From assembly GCA_902384455.1 (NCBI GenBank), contig CABMCB010000071.1, forward strand, positions 203,315-248,195: 44,881 nt of DNA, in the 5' to 3' direction. Below the pieces are notes generated by a model, which worked only from the letters and a program-made list of their open reading frames with translations, did not search any database and was not told where the DNA came from. This document shows positions 17,926-25,927 of this stretch, piece after piece (the stretch's first letter is position 1; every line of letters begins with the position of its first letter). Both the position numbers and the translations under genes were made by a program. The stretch is from an uncultured archaeon (GTDB lineage Archaea; Altiarchaeota; Altiarchaeia; IMC4; SCGC-AAA252-I15).

Positions 17926-18867
17926 ATGACCGATGTTTCTCTCGCCAAATGCGGCTCATACGACCAAGAGAAAGTCGATGCAGCAGTAAAAGCAGTAATG
18001 AAGCCGCTTGGCGGATTCAAAGCTTTCTTCAAGAAAAACGAGAAAGTCCTCCTTAAGCCTAATCTGCTTAGAGGCTGTCCGCCTGAAGCCGCAGTCACAA
18101 CTCATCCCGCAGTCGTCGACGCTGTGGCAAGAGCGCTTATTGATTTGAAGTGCGAGGTTTCTTTGGGCGACAGCAGCTTCTTCGGCAGTACGCGAAAAAC
18201 GGCCGAAGCAGCGGGACTGGCGGAAGTCTGCGACAGGCTTGGTGTTCCAATAGTGGACTTAAGGAAGGGGAAGAAGGTCAAATTCAAAAACGGAATAATG
18301 CCGTCGCTAACTCTGGGGAAGGCCGCGTTGGAGGCGGACGCGATACTCAATCTGCCGAAGCTTAAGACGCACAGCCAGATGTACTACACGTGCGCAGTCA
18401 AAAACCTTTTCGGCTGCGTTTCCGGACCCAAAAAGGGATTGCTTCATCTGACGCTTGCTGACGCAGAAGCATTCTCCCAGATGCTGTTGGACATAAACTC
18501 TGTGATAAAGCCGCGCCTGAATCTCGTTGACGCGGTGATAGGCATGGAAGGTGCGGGCCCTGCCAGAGGAACTCCTAAGAAGGCGGGTTTTATTGCTGCC
18601 GGAAATTCGACGCTTGCGGTGGACTGGGTGACGTCTGGTTTGGTGGGGTTGGACCGCAACAAAATATTCTACCTTACTCAGGCGCAAAAAAGAAGCGAAT
18701 TCAAATTCAATCCCATAGACGTCAAGGTGGTCGGCGTAGAACCCGCCAAGCTTAAAATCCCCGCGTTCAAACCTGCAGGACTGGTTTCTGTGGAGACTAT
18801 GCCTATTTTCGTAAGCCGCTTCAGCCGCCTGATTAGAAGAAGCGGAATATTCAATCCGCTAACTTAA
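17926..18867 (+). CDS. DUF362-family protein
   Basis: 313 residues matching the DUF362 pattern: VLLKPNLLRG near residue 45, THPAVVDAVARAL, GDSSFFGST, then DAILNLPKLKTHSQMYYTCAVKNLFGC and the C-terminal VDAVIGMEGAGPARGTPKKAG. Members are often found with iron-sulfur domains and are suspected to act in cofactor or redox chemistry, but this copy has no 4Fe-4S ferredoxin motif. Biochemical role is not established. It is flanked on the same strand by an SDR and by endonuclease III with separate TATA-like sites. Confidence 0.88.
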   Translation: MTDVSLAKCGSYDQEKVDAAVKAVMKPLGGFKAFFKKNEKVLLKPNLLRGCPPEAAVTTHPAVVDAVARALIDLKCEVSLGDSSFFGSTRKTAEAAGLAEVCDRLGVPIVDLRKGKKVKFKNGIMPSLTLGKAALEADAILNLPKLKTHSQMYYTCAVKNLFGCVSGPKKGLLHLTLADAEAFSQMLLDINSVIKPRLNLVDAVIGMEGAGPARGTPKKAGFIAAGNSTLAVDWVTSGLVGLDRNKIFYLTQAQKRSEFKFNPIDVKVVGVEPAKLKIPAFKPAGLVSVETMPIFVSRFSRLIRRSGIFNPLT

Positions 18868-18904
18868 ACGCCGTTTTAATTCACGCCGGAGTAATAAGCA
18901 ACTG

Positions 18905-19711
18905 ATGCCCGCTAAAAAATCCCCCAAAAAAGTTGCGAAAAAGTCTGCCGCTAAACCTGCGTCAAAAGCGAAGAAGACCCTCAAGCCGGCGAAAAAATCC
19001 GCGAAACCGGCGAAAAAACCAGTCAAATCGGCCGTCAAACCGTCCGATAAACCTTCGGCAGGCAAGTTGAGCGAGGCGGAGCGCATCTCGGAAATCGTCC
19101 GGCTTCTTAGGCGGGGATACAAGAACATCAAGATTGCTTTGCACTACAACACGCCCCTAGACCTACTCATCGCAGTGATGCTTTCTGCGCAGTGCACGGA
19201 CAAGCAAGTGAACATAGTCACCGAAACACTATTCAAGAAGTACCGCAGCGCACGCGACTACGCGGAAGCATACCTTCCCGAACTCGAAGAAGAAGTGAAG
19301 TCAACCGGATTCTACCACCAGAAAGCCAAAAACATACAGGAAACATGCCGCATACTCGTGGAAAAACACAACGGAGACGTACCCCACACGATGCCAGAAC
19401 TAATAGAGCTACCGGGAGTCGCAAGAAAAACCGCAAACATCGTACTATCAAGCGCATTCAACATAAACGACGGAATAGCAGTAGACACACACGTAGGCCG
19501 ACTAAGCCAGCGCATGGGATTCTCAAAGAACTCGGACCCAGACAAAATAGAGCAGGACCTCATGAAACTATTCCCCCGCGCCAACTGGAACCTAATCACA
19601 TACCTCCTCATAGAACACGGCCGCGCCATATGCAAGGCGCCTACGCCAAGCTGCAGCGAATGCGCGCTTTCCGAATTATGCCCTAAAGTAGGCGTCTTAA
19701 AAAGCAAGTGA
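18905..19711 (+). CDS. nth: Endonuclease III with a histone H1-like basic N-terminal tail
   Basis: DNA glycosylase/AP lyase for oxidised pyrimidines. The catalytic domain (about residues 59-265) has the helix-hairpin-helix ELPGVARKTANIV with the catalytic Lys, the catalytic Asp in AVDTHVGRLS and a 4Fe-4S loop with C243, C250, C253 and C259 (C-x6-C-x2-C-x5-C). Residues 1-58 are an added tail made almost wholly of Lys, Ala, Pro and Ser with KKxxKKxAK-like repeats, resembling histone H1 tails, which should add nonspecific DNA binding. ATG 18905 follows a TTTTAATT box by about 27 bases. Three bases separate its stop from the phosphoesterase gene. Confidence 0.95.
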   Translation: MPAKKSPKKVAKKSAAKPASKAKKTLKPAKKSAKPAKKPVKSAVKPSDKPSAGKLSEAERISEIVRLLRRGYKNIKIALHYNTPLDLLIAVMLSAQCTDKQVNIVTETLFKKYRSARDYAEAYLPELEEEVKSTGFYHQKAKNIQETCRILVEKHNGDVPHTMPELIELPGVARKTANIVLSSAFNINDGIAVDTHVGRLSQRMGFSKNSDPDKIEQDLMKLFPRANWNLITYLLIEHGRAICKAPTPSCSECALSELCPKVGVLKSK

Positions 19712-19714
19712 AAC

Positions 19715-20137
19715 ATGAAGGCGAAAGACGTCTGCAAGCCTGATTCGGACGAAGCGCCAAAAGGATGGGTTCGGCCTATCTACGTTGTTCAGGAGCATGA
19801 TGCTTCGAGGTTGCATTGGGATTTGCGTTTGGAGAAGGATTGCGTATTGAAAAGTTGGGCTGTGACTAAGGAGCCTCCTGTTGAGGAAGGCGTAAGGCGT
19901 CTTGCGGTTGCGGTCGAAGACCACGCGCTTTCATACGCGTCGTTCGAAGGCATAATACCTGAAGGGAACTACGGCGCGGGGCCGGTTCGAATCTGGGACA
20001 AAGGCACATTCACGGAAGAAGAGTGGACGGAAAGTAAAATCGTAGTGAAAATCAAAGGCCAAAAGATTAATGGAAAATACGTCCTCATAAAACTCAAGGA
20101 CGGAAAGAACTGGCTCTTTTTCAAGGGGAAGCAATGA
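19715..20137 (+). CDS. Stand-alone LigD-type 3'-phosphoesterase
   Basis: 140 residues equal to the PE domain of bacterial LigD, here without ligase or polymerase. Conserved features are VVQEHDASRLHWDLRLE (metal-binding His28, His34, Asp36), LKSWAVTKEP, VEDHALSYASFEG with His70, and IPEGNYGAG. Known archaeal and bacterial PE proteins remove 3'-phosphate and 3'-ribonucleotide ends to give 3'-OH. It begins three bases after endonuclease III, whose lyase action leaves blocked 3' ends, so a two-step base-excision repair operon is a reasonable inference. Its stop overlaps the next ATG (ATGA). Confidence 0.92.
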   Translation: MKAKDVCKPDSDEAPKGWVRPIYVVQEHDASRLHWDLRLEKDCVLKSWAVTKEPPVEEGVRRLAVAVEDHALSYASFEGIIPEGNYGAGPVRIWDKGTFTEEEWTESKIVVKIKGQKINGKYVLIKLKDGKNWLFFKGKQ

Positions 20138-20865
20138 ACGCCGCATACTTCAATTGTCCCTCCGGCATAGCAGGAGACATGGTTGTGGCCGCGTTGATTG
20201 ACGCTGGCGCGTCGTTTCCTGAAATCAAAAACGAAGTCGGGAAAATTCCACTTTCGGATTACCGATTGCGGACTGAGAAGGTTAATCGTAGCGGAGTTGA
20301 GGCGCTGCGCTTCATCGTGGACGTCGAGGAAGGGCATCAGCCTCCTCGCGCTTACCGTGACATACGGAAGATGATTGATGAAAGCGCTCTTTCGCCCGCG
20401 GTAAAGGAAAAGTCCCAGGCAATATTTGCGGTTCTCGCGGAAACTGAATCCCACGTCCACGGCGTGCCGACAGAAAAAATCCACTTTCATGAGGTCGGCG
20501 CAGTAGACAGCATCATAGACATCGTCGCAACATGCGCCGCCCTAAACCAACTAAAGATAGACGCCATATACTCCTCCCCCCTACCCTGGCCTAAAGGATC
20601 AATCAAAACAGCGCACGGGATAATGGAAAACCCCGCACCAGCAACACGCCTACTACTTGAAGGAATACCAACCTATCCTGTTGACGTGGAATTCGAACTA
20701 GTCACACCCACAGGCGCGGCCATACTCAAAGCGCTTTCTACAGGATTCGGAAGCCCGCCGAAATTTAAGGGCGAAACAAAATCAGGATTCGGCGCAGGCA
20801 CTAAAGACCTAAAGGAACCCAACGTCCTTTTTGTGACTATTGGGGCTACCAAGACAGGCCGATGA
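20134..20865 (+). CDS. LarC-like protein, N-terminal (LarC1) domain only
   Basis: 243 residues corresponding to the first domain of LarC, the CTP-dependent nickel-inserting cyclometallase of the nickel-pincer cofactor. It has FNCPSGIAGDMVVAALID at the start, EKIHFHEVGAVDSIIDI, SSPLPWPKGSIKTAHG, ELVTPTGAAILKAL and the ending GFGAGTKDLKEPNVLFV. Full LarC is about 400 residues; in some bacteria a programmed frameshift joins LarC1 to LarC2. Here no LarC2 follows, because a convergent gene occupies the downstream DNA and overlaps the 3' end by 20 bases. No other lar genes are in the window. It may be a LarC1-only variant with another role, or a truncation. Confidence 0.85.
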   Translation: MNAAYFNCPSGIAGDMVVAALIDAGASFPEIKNEVGKIPLSDYRLRTEKVNRSGVEALRFIVDVEEGHQPPRAYRDIRKMIDESALSPAVKEKSQAIFAVLAETESHVHGVPTEKIHFHEVGAVDSIIDIVATCAALNQLKIDAIYSSPLPWPKGSIKTAHGIMENPAPATRLLLEGIPTYPVDVEFELVTPTGAAILKALSTGFGSPPKFKGETKSGFGAGTKDLKEPNVLFVTIGATKTGR

Positions 20866-21265
20866 TTATCGCCGAGACAAGGAGTGCGACAAGGAAGTGC
20901 CCCATGTTCAAAAGGTAAAGTTCCTTCGGTTTTTTCTCCATAAGGACGCTATTGAGGCCGGGCATAGCCATAAATCCGACCCACGCGCAGAAGGCGATTT
21001 TCAGGCTTCCAAAAAGCGTTGTGTTCCCTGTAAAGTATATGAGGCGCGCAAGGACGAACACGGTCACGACTGCGCTAAGGAACATGATCAAGAAGGTTGA
21101 AGCCATACTTTTTTTCATGTTTTCGGCCATCTCCTTCTCAGTAATGCCAGTTAGCTTAAGCCATCTTTTAAGGAAGACTTGGGGGGAATACCAGACGAAA
21201 CCCACAATCCAAGCTGCAACCGCGCCAGCAAGCACACCCAAAACGTTTACTCCTGCGAATATCAT
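20846..21265 (-). CDS. DUF1761 family membrane protein
   Basis: 139 residues from ATG 21265, with four hydrophobic segments. The family pattern is present: NVLGVLAGAVAAWIVGFVWYSP at the N-terminus, then MAENMKKSMASTFLIMFLSAVV and a C-terminal pair of helices ending in IIIGLSW. Function of DUF1761 is unknown. A longer frame reaches 21376, but a TATA-like TATTTATG on the minus strand at about 21295-21303 places transcription near 21272, favouring the shorter start. The 3' end overlaps the larC-like gene by 20 bases. Confidence 0.85.
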   Translation of the reverse strand: MIFAGVNVLGVLAGAVAAWIVGFVWYSPQVFLKRWLKLTGITEKEMAENMKKSMASTFLIMFLSAVVTVFVLARLIYFTGNTTLFGSLKIAFCAWVGFMAMPGLNSVLMEKKPKELYLLNMGHFLVALLVSAIIIGLSW

Positions 21266-21359
21266 ATCAATCACTACTGCATCATTCTCTGCTAAAACAT
21301 AAATACTCGGCGGATTCTCAGCAGTGCTCCGGACGTCAAAGCGAGAAACCGCCGAACGA

Positions 21360-21401
21360 TTTAAATACCGTCGCATCGAATAGAAAAGCCAAGACAGGTG
21401 A
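21360..21401 (+). promoter_or_regulatory. TATA box and GGTGA ribosome-binding site of the ferredoxin gene
   Basis: TTTAAATA at 21360-21367 predicts transcription from about 21388. AGGTGA at 21396-21401 lies six bases before ATG 21408. This gene therefore has a short leader with a Shine-Dalgarno site, unlike most genes here, which appear leaderless; high expression is likely. Confidence 0.6.
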
Positions 21402-21407
21402 ACTCAA

Positions 21408-21659
21408 ATGGCTGACTACACTATACAACACGACAGACCAAACTGCATCGGCTGCACAGCATGCGCTGCGACTGCGCCTGCTTTCTGGGAGATGGGGGCA
21501 GACGGACTCTCAAACCTCAAAGGGGCGAAAAAAAACGCAGAGGGCAATGAGGAGCTTGCCATAGAACAGAAAGACTACGCAGTAAACAAGCAGGCCGCAG
21601 ACAGCTGCCCTGTTAACGTCATCCACATTATTGACAAGGCAGGGAAGAAGATTATCTGA
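21408..21659 (+). CDS. Single-cluster 4Fe-4S ferredoxin
   Basis: 83 residues, the size of archaeal single-cluster ferredoxins. Ligands are C13, C16, C19 (CIGCTAC) and C67 followed by Pro-Val (SCPVNVI); the cysteine that would start a second cluster is absent (AATAP follows C19). The all-Cys site suggests 4Fe-4S. The middle insert (GAKKNAEGNEELAIEQK) is longer than in Pyrococcus ferredoxin. A small soluble electron carrier. Strong TATA, a GGTGA site and a T-run terminator make it a self-contained transcription unit. Confidence 0.95.
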   Translation: MADYTIQHDRPNCIGCTACAATAPAFWEMGADGLSNLKGAKKNAEGNEELAIEQKDYAVNKQAADSCPVNVIHIIDKAGKKII

Positions 21660-21668
21660 GGGCTTTTT

Positions 21669-21692
21669 GGCGCCCGTTTTTTTTTTGGCGCC
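21669..21692 (+). terminator. Terminator after the ferredoxin gene
   Basis: Two copies of the self-complementary GGCGCC (21669-21674 and 21687-21692) flank a run of ten T residues (21677-21686). Archaeal termination needs mainly the T-run; the paired GGCGCC could add a stem. Confidence 0.6.
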
Positions 21693-21717
21693 GTCTTAAT
21701 ATAGGTTTGGGTGTGTT

Positions 21718-23331
21718 GTGGCTGAAATTTACTCGCAGAAAGAGAAGGCTCTTATTGCTCCCTACGTCACAAACGTAGATTCCGACGTTTTCGTTCTGAC
21801 TAACCTGCCTGACGTAGTTAAAGGCGCTTTGTTTTCAAGGTACAGCCGAAGCCCCAAGACGCTTCGCCGCCTACTTTTGGACGAGTTCATACTGAATGCG
21901 GAAAGCGGCTTCAATCAAATAGCCGGTCAAATGCCTGCGGAAGATTCTTCAGTCGCCATAAAGAAGGCGGAGGAATTTTACGACCGCGTGTTGATAGGGT
22001 ACGGCGACGACAGCGTTGCCGAGCTTGGGGGGGCGCATGTGGCCTGCGAGAACGTAAGCCAGATTGCGGCAAAAGCGCTTGAGGACCCGCGCATAGGAAT
22101 AAGCCCACTTGAAAAAAGCACCCGCTACGTAATATTCAACGAAAAACAAGGCGGAAAATACCTCTACTACCGTGAACCGTCGATAATGGCGGGACCCCAC
22201 GCGCAACTCTTCGAGGAAACATGCGACATGCTCTTTGACGAATACAGCAGGCTGCTGCCGCCAATCACAGCGTACCTTAAGGAAAAGCACCCCAAAGACT
22301 TCGACGCAAGCGACCGCGCATACGACGCCGCAATACGCGCCAAAGCATGCGACACACTGCGCGTCTACTTGCCCGCCGCAACACAAACGAACGTAGGACT
22401 CTTCGGCAACGGCCGCGCCTTCGAGTACTTGATTGTGAAGCTTAGGAGCCAGAATCTACCTGAAATGCAGGCGCTCGCCGCAAGCATACACGGGGAATTA
22501 ACCAAGCACATACCAAGCTTCGTAAAACGAGCGTATGGAGCTCATGGCGACACGCAGGCGGAATTCCTTGCCAGCCAAAGGAAAGCGCTAAGCAGCATTG
22601 CCAAAGAAACTCTTGCCGCCAAAACGTCCGGCGAAAAAGAAGTGACTTTGGTGTCCGCGCCGCCTGAAAAAGACGCTCTACTTTCGGTCGCGGCCTCCGC
22701 CTTATATTCTCAAAGCGACATGCCTGAGGCGGAAGTGCGCGCTCAATTGGCCACTCAACCGCAGGAAAAACTAATCGAAATAGTGCGCGCATGCGTTGCA
22801 GGAAGAGGCAACCGCCGCCACAAGCCGCCCCGCGCATTCGAAACAGTCCACTACGGTTATGACGTACTGGGGAACTTCGGAATATACCGCGACCTACAGC
22901 GCCACAGAATACTCACCCAAGAACGCCAGCTATTAACCACAAAACACGGATACGACACACCGCCAATACTCATCGAGGCCGGCTACGAAAAAGACTATAA
23001 AGACGCGATGAAGAAGGCCGACGACGCATACCGGGTGCTTGCCAAAAAAAGCCCTGAAGCCGCCCAATACGTGGTGCCCTTCGGATACAAAATACGCTGG
23101 TACGTCAAACTAAACCTGCGCGAACTATTCCACTTCGCAGAACTACGGACAAGCCCGCAAGGCCACGCAGACTACAGGAGAGTCGCCTATGAAATGTACC
23201 GCCTAGCAGCAGAAAAACACCCCAACCTCACCGCAGGCATGACATACGTAAACGCCGAACAAACAGCCCTAGAACGACTTGACGCGGAAAAAAGAAATGA
23301 CGAAAAAATGAGGAAAACAAAAGACAAGTAA
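21718..23331 (+). CDS. ThyX-like protein of double length
   Basis: 537 residues, about twice the size of the flavin-dependent thymidylate synthase ThyX. The N-terminal half has FSRYSRSPKTLRRLLLDEF and IGYGDDSVAELGGAHVACE. The C-terminal half has GNFGIYRDLQRHRILTQERQL near residue 394, which resembles the ThyX motif RHRxxSxNxxSxR but with Thr for Ser and Glu for Asn, and later FHFAELRTSPQGHADYRRVAYEMY, a typical ThyX C-terminus. I read it as tandem, diverged ThyX domains; dTMP synthase activity is uncertain. GTG start, preceded by TTAATATA about 20-25 bases upstream, consistent with a leaderless message. Confidence 0.78.
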   Translation: MAEIYSQKEKALIAPYVTNVDSDVFVLTNLPDVVKGALFSRYSRSPKTLRRLLLDEFILNAESGFNQIAGQMPAEDSSVAIKKAEEFYDRVLIGYGDDSVAELGGAHVACENVSQIAAKALEDPRIGISPLEKSTRYVIFNEKQGGKYLYYREPSIMAGPHAQLFEETCDMLFDEYSRLLPPITAYLKEKHPKDFDASDRAYDAAIRAKACDTLRVYLPAATQTNVGLFGNGRAFEYLIVKLRSQNLPEMQALAASIHGELTKHIPSFVKRAYGAHGDTQAEFLASQRKALSSIAKETLAAKTSGEKEVTLVSAPPEKDALLSVAASALYSQSDMPEAEVRAQLATQPQEKLIEIVRACVAGRGNRRHKPPRAFETVHYGYDVLGNFGIYRDLQRHRILTQERQLLTTKHGYDTPPILIEAGYEKDYKDAMKKADDAYRVLAKKSPEAAQYVVPFGYKIRWYVKLNLRELFHFAELRTSPQGHADYRRVAYEMYRLAAEKHPNLTAGMTYVNAEQTALERLDAEKRNDEKMRKTKDK

Positions 23332-23360
23332 GTCGTCGTCAAAAGAACGCCTTCAACCAG

Positions 23361-23370
23361 ATTATTTAAT
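23361..23370 (+). promoter_or_regulatory. TATA box of the fibrillarin gene
   Basis: ATTATTTAAT lies about 29 bases (centre) before ATG 23395, placing transcription at or just before the start codon. The gene probably begins a two-gene unit with the CYTH gene. Confidence 0.45.
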
Positions 23371-23394
23371 CGTCCTCTCCCAATACGCAAGCTG

Positions 23395-24039
23395 ATGAGA
23401 ACATACTTCCCCGGCGTATTCGAATTCCACGGGCGGCCTGCGACTAAGAATTCTGTTCCAGGTCTTACGGTGTACGGAGAGCGTACTTTCAAGCAGGGCG
23501 GCGTTGAGTACCGCGCGTGGGACCCCTTCAGGAGCAAGGTCGCTGCGGGAATAGTTCAGGGATTGCGCAGGTTCCCTGTGACGCAAGACAGCACGGTACT
23601 GTATTTGGGGGCGAGCACCGGCACCACCGCAAGCCACATAGCGGACATAACAAGGCGCCTTGTTTACTGCGTTGAATTCAGCCCGCGGATGCTCAGGGAG
23701 CTCGTGCCTGTCGCCGAACGAAAGACCAACATGGTGCCGATACTTGCCGACGCAAGGCAGCCGCAGGAATACCGGCATCTGCTGTCCAAGGCGGACGTAA
23801 TAATTCAGGACGTGGCTCAACCTAATCAAACTGAAATACTCACCAAAAACATGGAGACATTCGGCGCCAAAGCCGCGCTTCTTTCCATAAAAGCCCGCAG
23901 CATAAACAGCGTCAGAGACCCCCAGAAAATATTCAAGGAGGAAGTGAACACGCTGCGCGGAAAATTCAACGTCCTCGAAGTAGTGGACCTGAGGCCTTTC
24001 GAGGAGGACCACGTGTTGGTTAATTTGACCGCAAAGTAG
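23395..24039 (+). CDS. flpA: Fibrillarin-like rRNA/tRNA 2'-O-methyltransferase
   Basis: Catalytic subunit of archaeal C/D-box ribonucleoproteins, which guide 2'-O-methylation of rRNA and tRNA. Its 214 residues lack the Gly/Arg-rich domain of eukaryotic fibrillarin, as is normal in archaea. Key sequence is YRAWDPFRSKVAAGI, the AdoMet loop VLYLGASTGTTASHIAD, VYCVEFSPRMLREL, the catalytic Asp in VIIQDVAQPNQ, and ALLSIKARSI. The partner Nop5, often adjacent in other archaea, is not in this window. Six bases separate its stop from the CYTH gene. This is one of the clearest archaeal markers here. Confidence 0.97.
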   Translation: MRTYFPGVFEFHGRPATKNSVPGLTVYGERTFKQGGVEYRAWDPFRSKVAAGIVQGLRRFPVTQDSTVLYLGASTGTTASHIADITRRLVYCVEFSPRMLRELVPVAERKTNMVPILADARQPQEYRHLLSKADVIIQDVAQPNQTEILTKNMETFGAKAALLSIKARSINSVRDPQKIFKEEVNTLRGKFNVLEVVDLRPFEEDHVLVNLTAK

Positions 24040-24045
24040 TTTGCC

Positions 24046-24567
24046 ATGATTGAGATGGAGGTGAAGGCGAAGGCTCCGTCTGACGCCGAACGCATTTTGG
24101 TTTCTCTTGGGGCGGTGCATAAGGAGACCTTAAGGCAGGAGGACGAGTATTTTCAGCATCCTGTGCGCGACTTCGCCAAAACTGACGAGGCATTGAGGCT
24201 TCGTAGGGAAAACAACCGCACGTTCCTCACTTACAAGGGGCCTAAGGCGGGCGGTCCTGTTAAGACGAGGGAGGAGTTGGAGATTCCTGTTGAACTGAGC
24301 ATTAGAGGTATCCTTTTGAAGTTGGGGTTCACTCCGGTTGCTTCAGTCAAGAAGATTAGGCGGACGTACATCTTCCAAAAGTTCGCGGTGAGCATAGACG
24401 AAGTGGAGGGTTTAGGACTGTTTTTGGAGGTTGAGGCGCAGCAGCCGGCTGAAAAAGAAGAATTCTTCGAATTCCTCAAGAATTTCGGCGTAAAACAGCA
24501 TGATGCGATAGTGGCGTCATACCTGGAGATGCTGGAGGGCAACATAGTCACTCCACCCAAGGAATAA
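24046..24567 (+). CDS. CYTH-domain protein (class IV adenylate cyclase/thiamine-triphosphatase-like)
   Basis: 173 residues filling one CYTH triphosphate tunnel domain. The N-terminal ExExK signature is EMEVKAK (residues 3-9); further tunnel residues are in EALRLRRENNRTFLTYKGPK, TREELEIPVE, IRRTYIF, SIDEVEGLGLFLEVE. CYTH enzymes act on triphosphates such as ATP, thiamine triphosphate or tripolyphosphate; the archaeal group is often called CyaB-like but its substrate is not settled. Probably cotranscribed with flpA. Confidence 0.9.
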   Translation: MIEMEVKAKAPSDAERILVSLGAVHKETLRQEDEYFQHPVRDFAKTDEALRLRRENNRTFLTYKGPKAGGPVKTREELEIPVELSIRGILLKLGFTPVASVKKIRRTYIFQKFAVSIDEVEGLGLFLEVEAQQPAEKEEFFEFLKNFGVKQHDAIVASYLEMLEGNIVTPPKE

Positions 24568-24643
24568 CCTCCCCCGAAAAACCCCTGCCAGCTGCGTCTT
24601 AAGCCTTTTTTCAAGCGGTGCGGCTAATCAATAACCAAACATA

Positions 24644-25927
24644 ATGAAGCTTAAGACCGCCAATTACCCCGATACGTCCTCGGCAGTAAAAAAGATGCTG
24701 ACGCGCAAACCTCCTACGTCAGATGACGCAGTAGAAGTGGCGTTGAAGATTATTCAGGACGTTGTGGCGAAAGGCGACCAGGCGCTATACCAGTACACCC
24801 AAAAATTCGACGGCTTCCCATTGTCAGGCGGAAACTTCCGCATAATACCCCGGGAAACTCAGGACGCCTACGCCGAAGTAAAACCCAAATTCCTCAAGGC
24901 CCTAAAGCACGCCCGCCGAAACATAGCCCACTTCCACGAACAACAGCTTAAGCGCGCCTCAGTCAACTGGAAAGAAGAGACGGAATCAAGCGTAATAGTA
25001 GGAGAAAAAACAACCCCAATAGGAAGCGTGGGATGCTACATTCCAGGCGGCCGCGCCAAATACCCCAGCACCGTTCTTATGACTGCTTTGGTCGCTAAAA
25101 TCGCTGGTGTCCCGCGCGTCGTAGTCGTTTCTCCCCCTCCGATTTCGCCCGAAATACTTGTGGCATGCGACTTGGCGGGAGTGGACGAAGTCTACAGGAT
25201 TGGCGGAGCGCAGGCGATAGCGGCGTTAGCTTACGGCACGCAAAACATTCCTCCAGTGGACAAAATAGTTGGCCCCGGAAACAAGTATGTTACTGCGGCA
25301 AAGAAACTCGTTTACGGCGTAGTAGACGTGGACATGCCGGCCGGCCCAAGTGAAGTCCTAATAATAGCAGACCACACCGCAGACCCCCGGTGGGTCGCGT
25401 GGGATTTGGCGGCGCAAGCCGAACACGACCCTGACGCCCGCGTAGTACTTGCGACGACTGAAAAGAAGATGGCTGCGGCAGTCTCCAAGCATCTGACTGA
25501 AATAGTCAAAGATAGCCCCCGGAAGGCGGTCATGGAAAAAAGCCTTGAGGAGGCGCTTGTGGTCAACGTCAAATCAATAGAATCCGCGATAGAGTTCGCC
25601 AACAAGTACGCTCCCGAACACCTGGAAATACACACGGAGCACCCGTCAGAAGTAGCGGAAAAAATCAGCTTCGCAGGCGCAATATTTGTCGGCGAAAACA
25701 CTCCCGTAGCAATAGGAGACTACGCGGCAGGAAGCAACCACACACTGCCGACGTCCGGAGCCGCAAAGTTCGCAAGCCCCCTATCAGTCAGAGACTTCCT
25801 AAAGACAACTTCAACAACCCACGTAGAAAGAGCCGGCCTAAAGGCGCTATCAGAAACAGTGGAAACACTCGCCGAAGCAGAAGGCCTAATGGCACACAAG
25901 GAATCAATCAAAGCAAGATTCAAATAG
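24644..25927 (+). CDS. hisD: Histidinol dehydrogenase
   Basis: Zn-dependent, NAD-linked enzyme for the last two steps of histidine synthesis, L-histidinol to L-histidine. 427 residues, the family norm. Conserved stretches are VGCYIPGGRAKYPSTVLMT, VDEVYRIGGAQAIAALAYGT, VDKIVGPGNKYVTAAKK, DMPAGPSEVLIIAD, AQAEHDPDAR, NKYAPEHLEIH, GDYAAGSNHTLPTSG. These include the Zn ligands and catalytic His residues. It converges with the 746-aa gene (8-base overlap). hisC and a HAD phosphatase lie 4-6 kb away on the other strand, so the his genes are split. Confidence 0.97.
   Translation: MKLKTANYPDTSSAVKKMLTRKPPTSDDAVEVALKIIQDVVAKGDQALYQYTQKFDGFPLSGGNFRIIPRETQDAYAEVKPKFLKALKHARRNIAHFHEQQLKRASVNWKEETESSVIVGEKTTPIGSVGCYIPGGRAKYPSTVLMTALVAKIAGVPRVVVVSPPPISPEILVACDLAGVDEVYRIGGAQAIAALAYGTQNIPPVDKIVGPGNKYVTAAKKLVYGVVDVDMPAGPSEVLIIADHTADPRWVAWDLAAQAEHDPDARVVLATTEKKMAAAVSKHLTEIVKDSPRKAVMEKSLEEALVVNVKSIESAIEFANKYAPEHLEIHTEHPSEVAEKISFAGAIFVGENTPVAIGDYAAGSNHTLPTSGAAKFASPLSVRDFLKTTSTTHVERAGLKALSETVETLAEAEGLMAHKESIKARFK

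Noticed and set aside
20840..21100. Plus-strand 86-aa frame as a possible LarC2
   Set aside because: Its sequence is Lys/Asp/His-rich with no LarC2 resemblance and it is antisense to the clear DUF1761 membrane gene.
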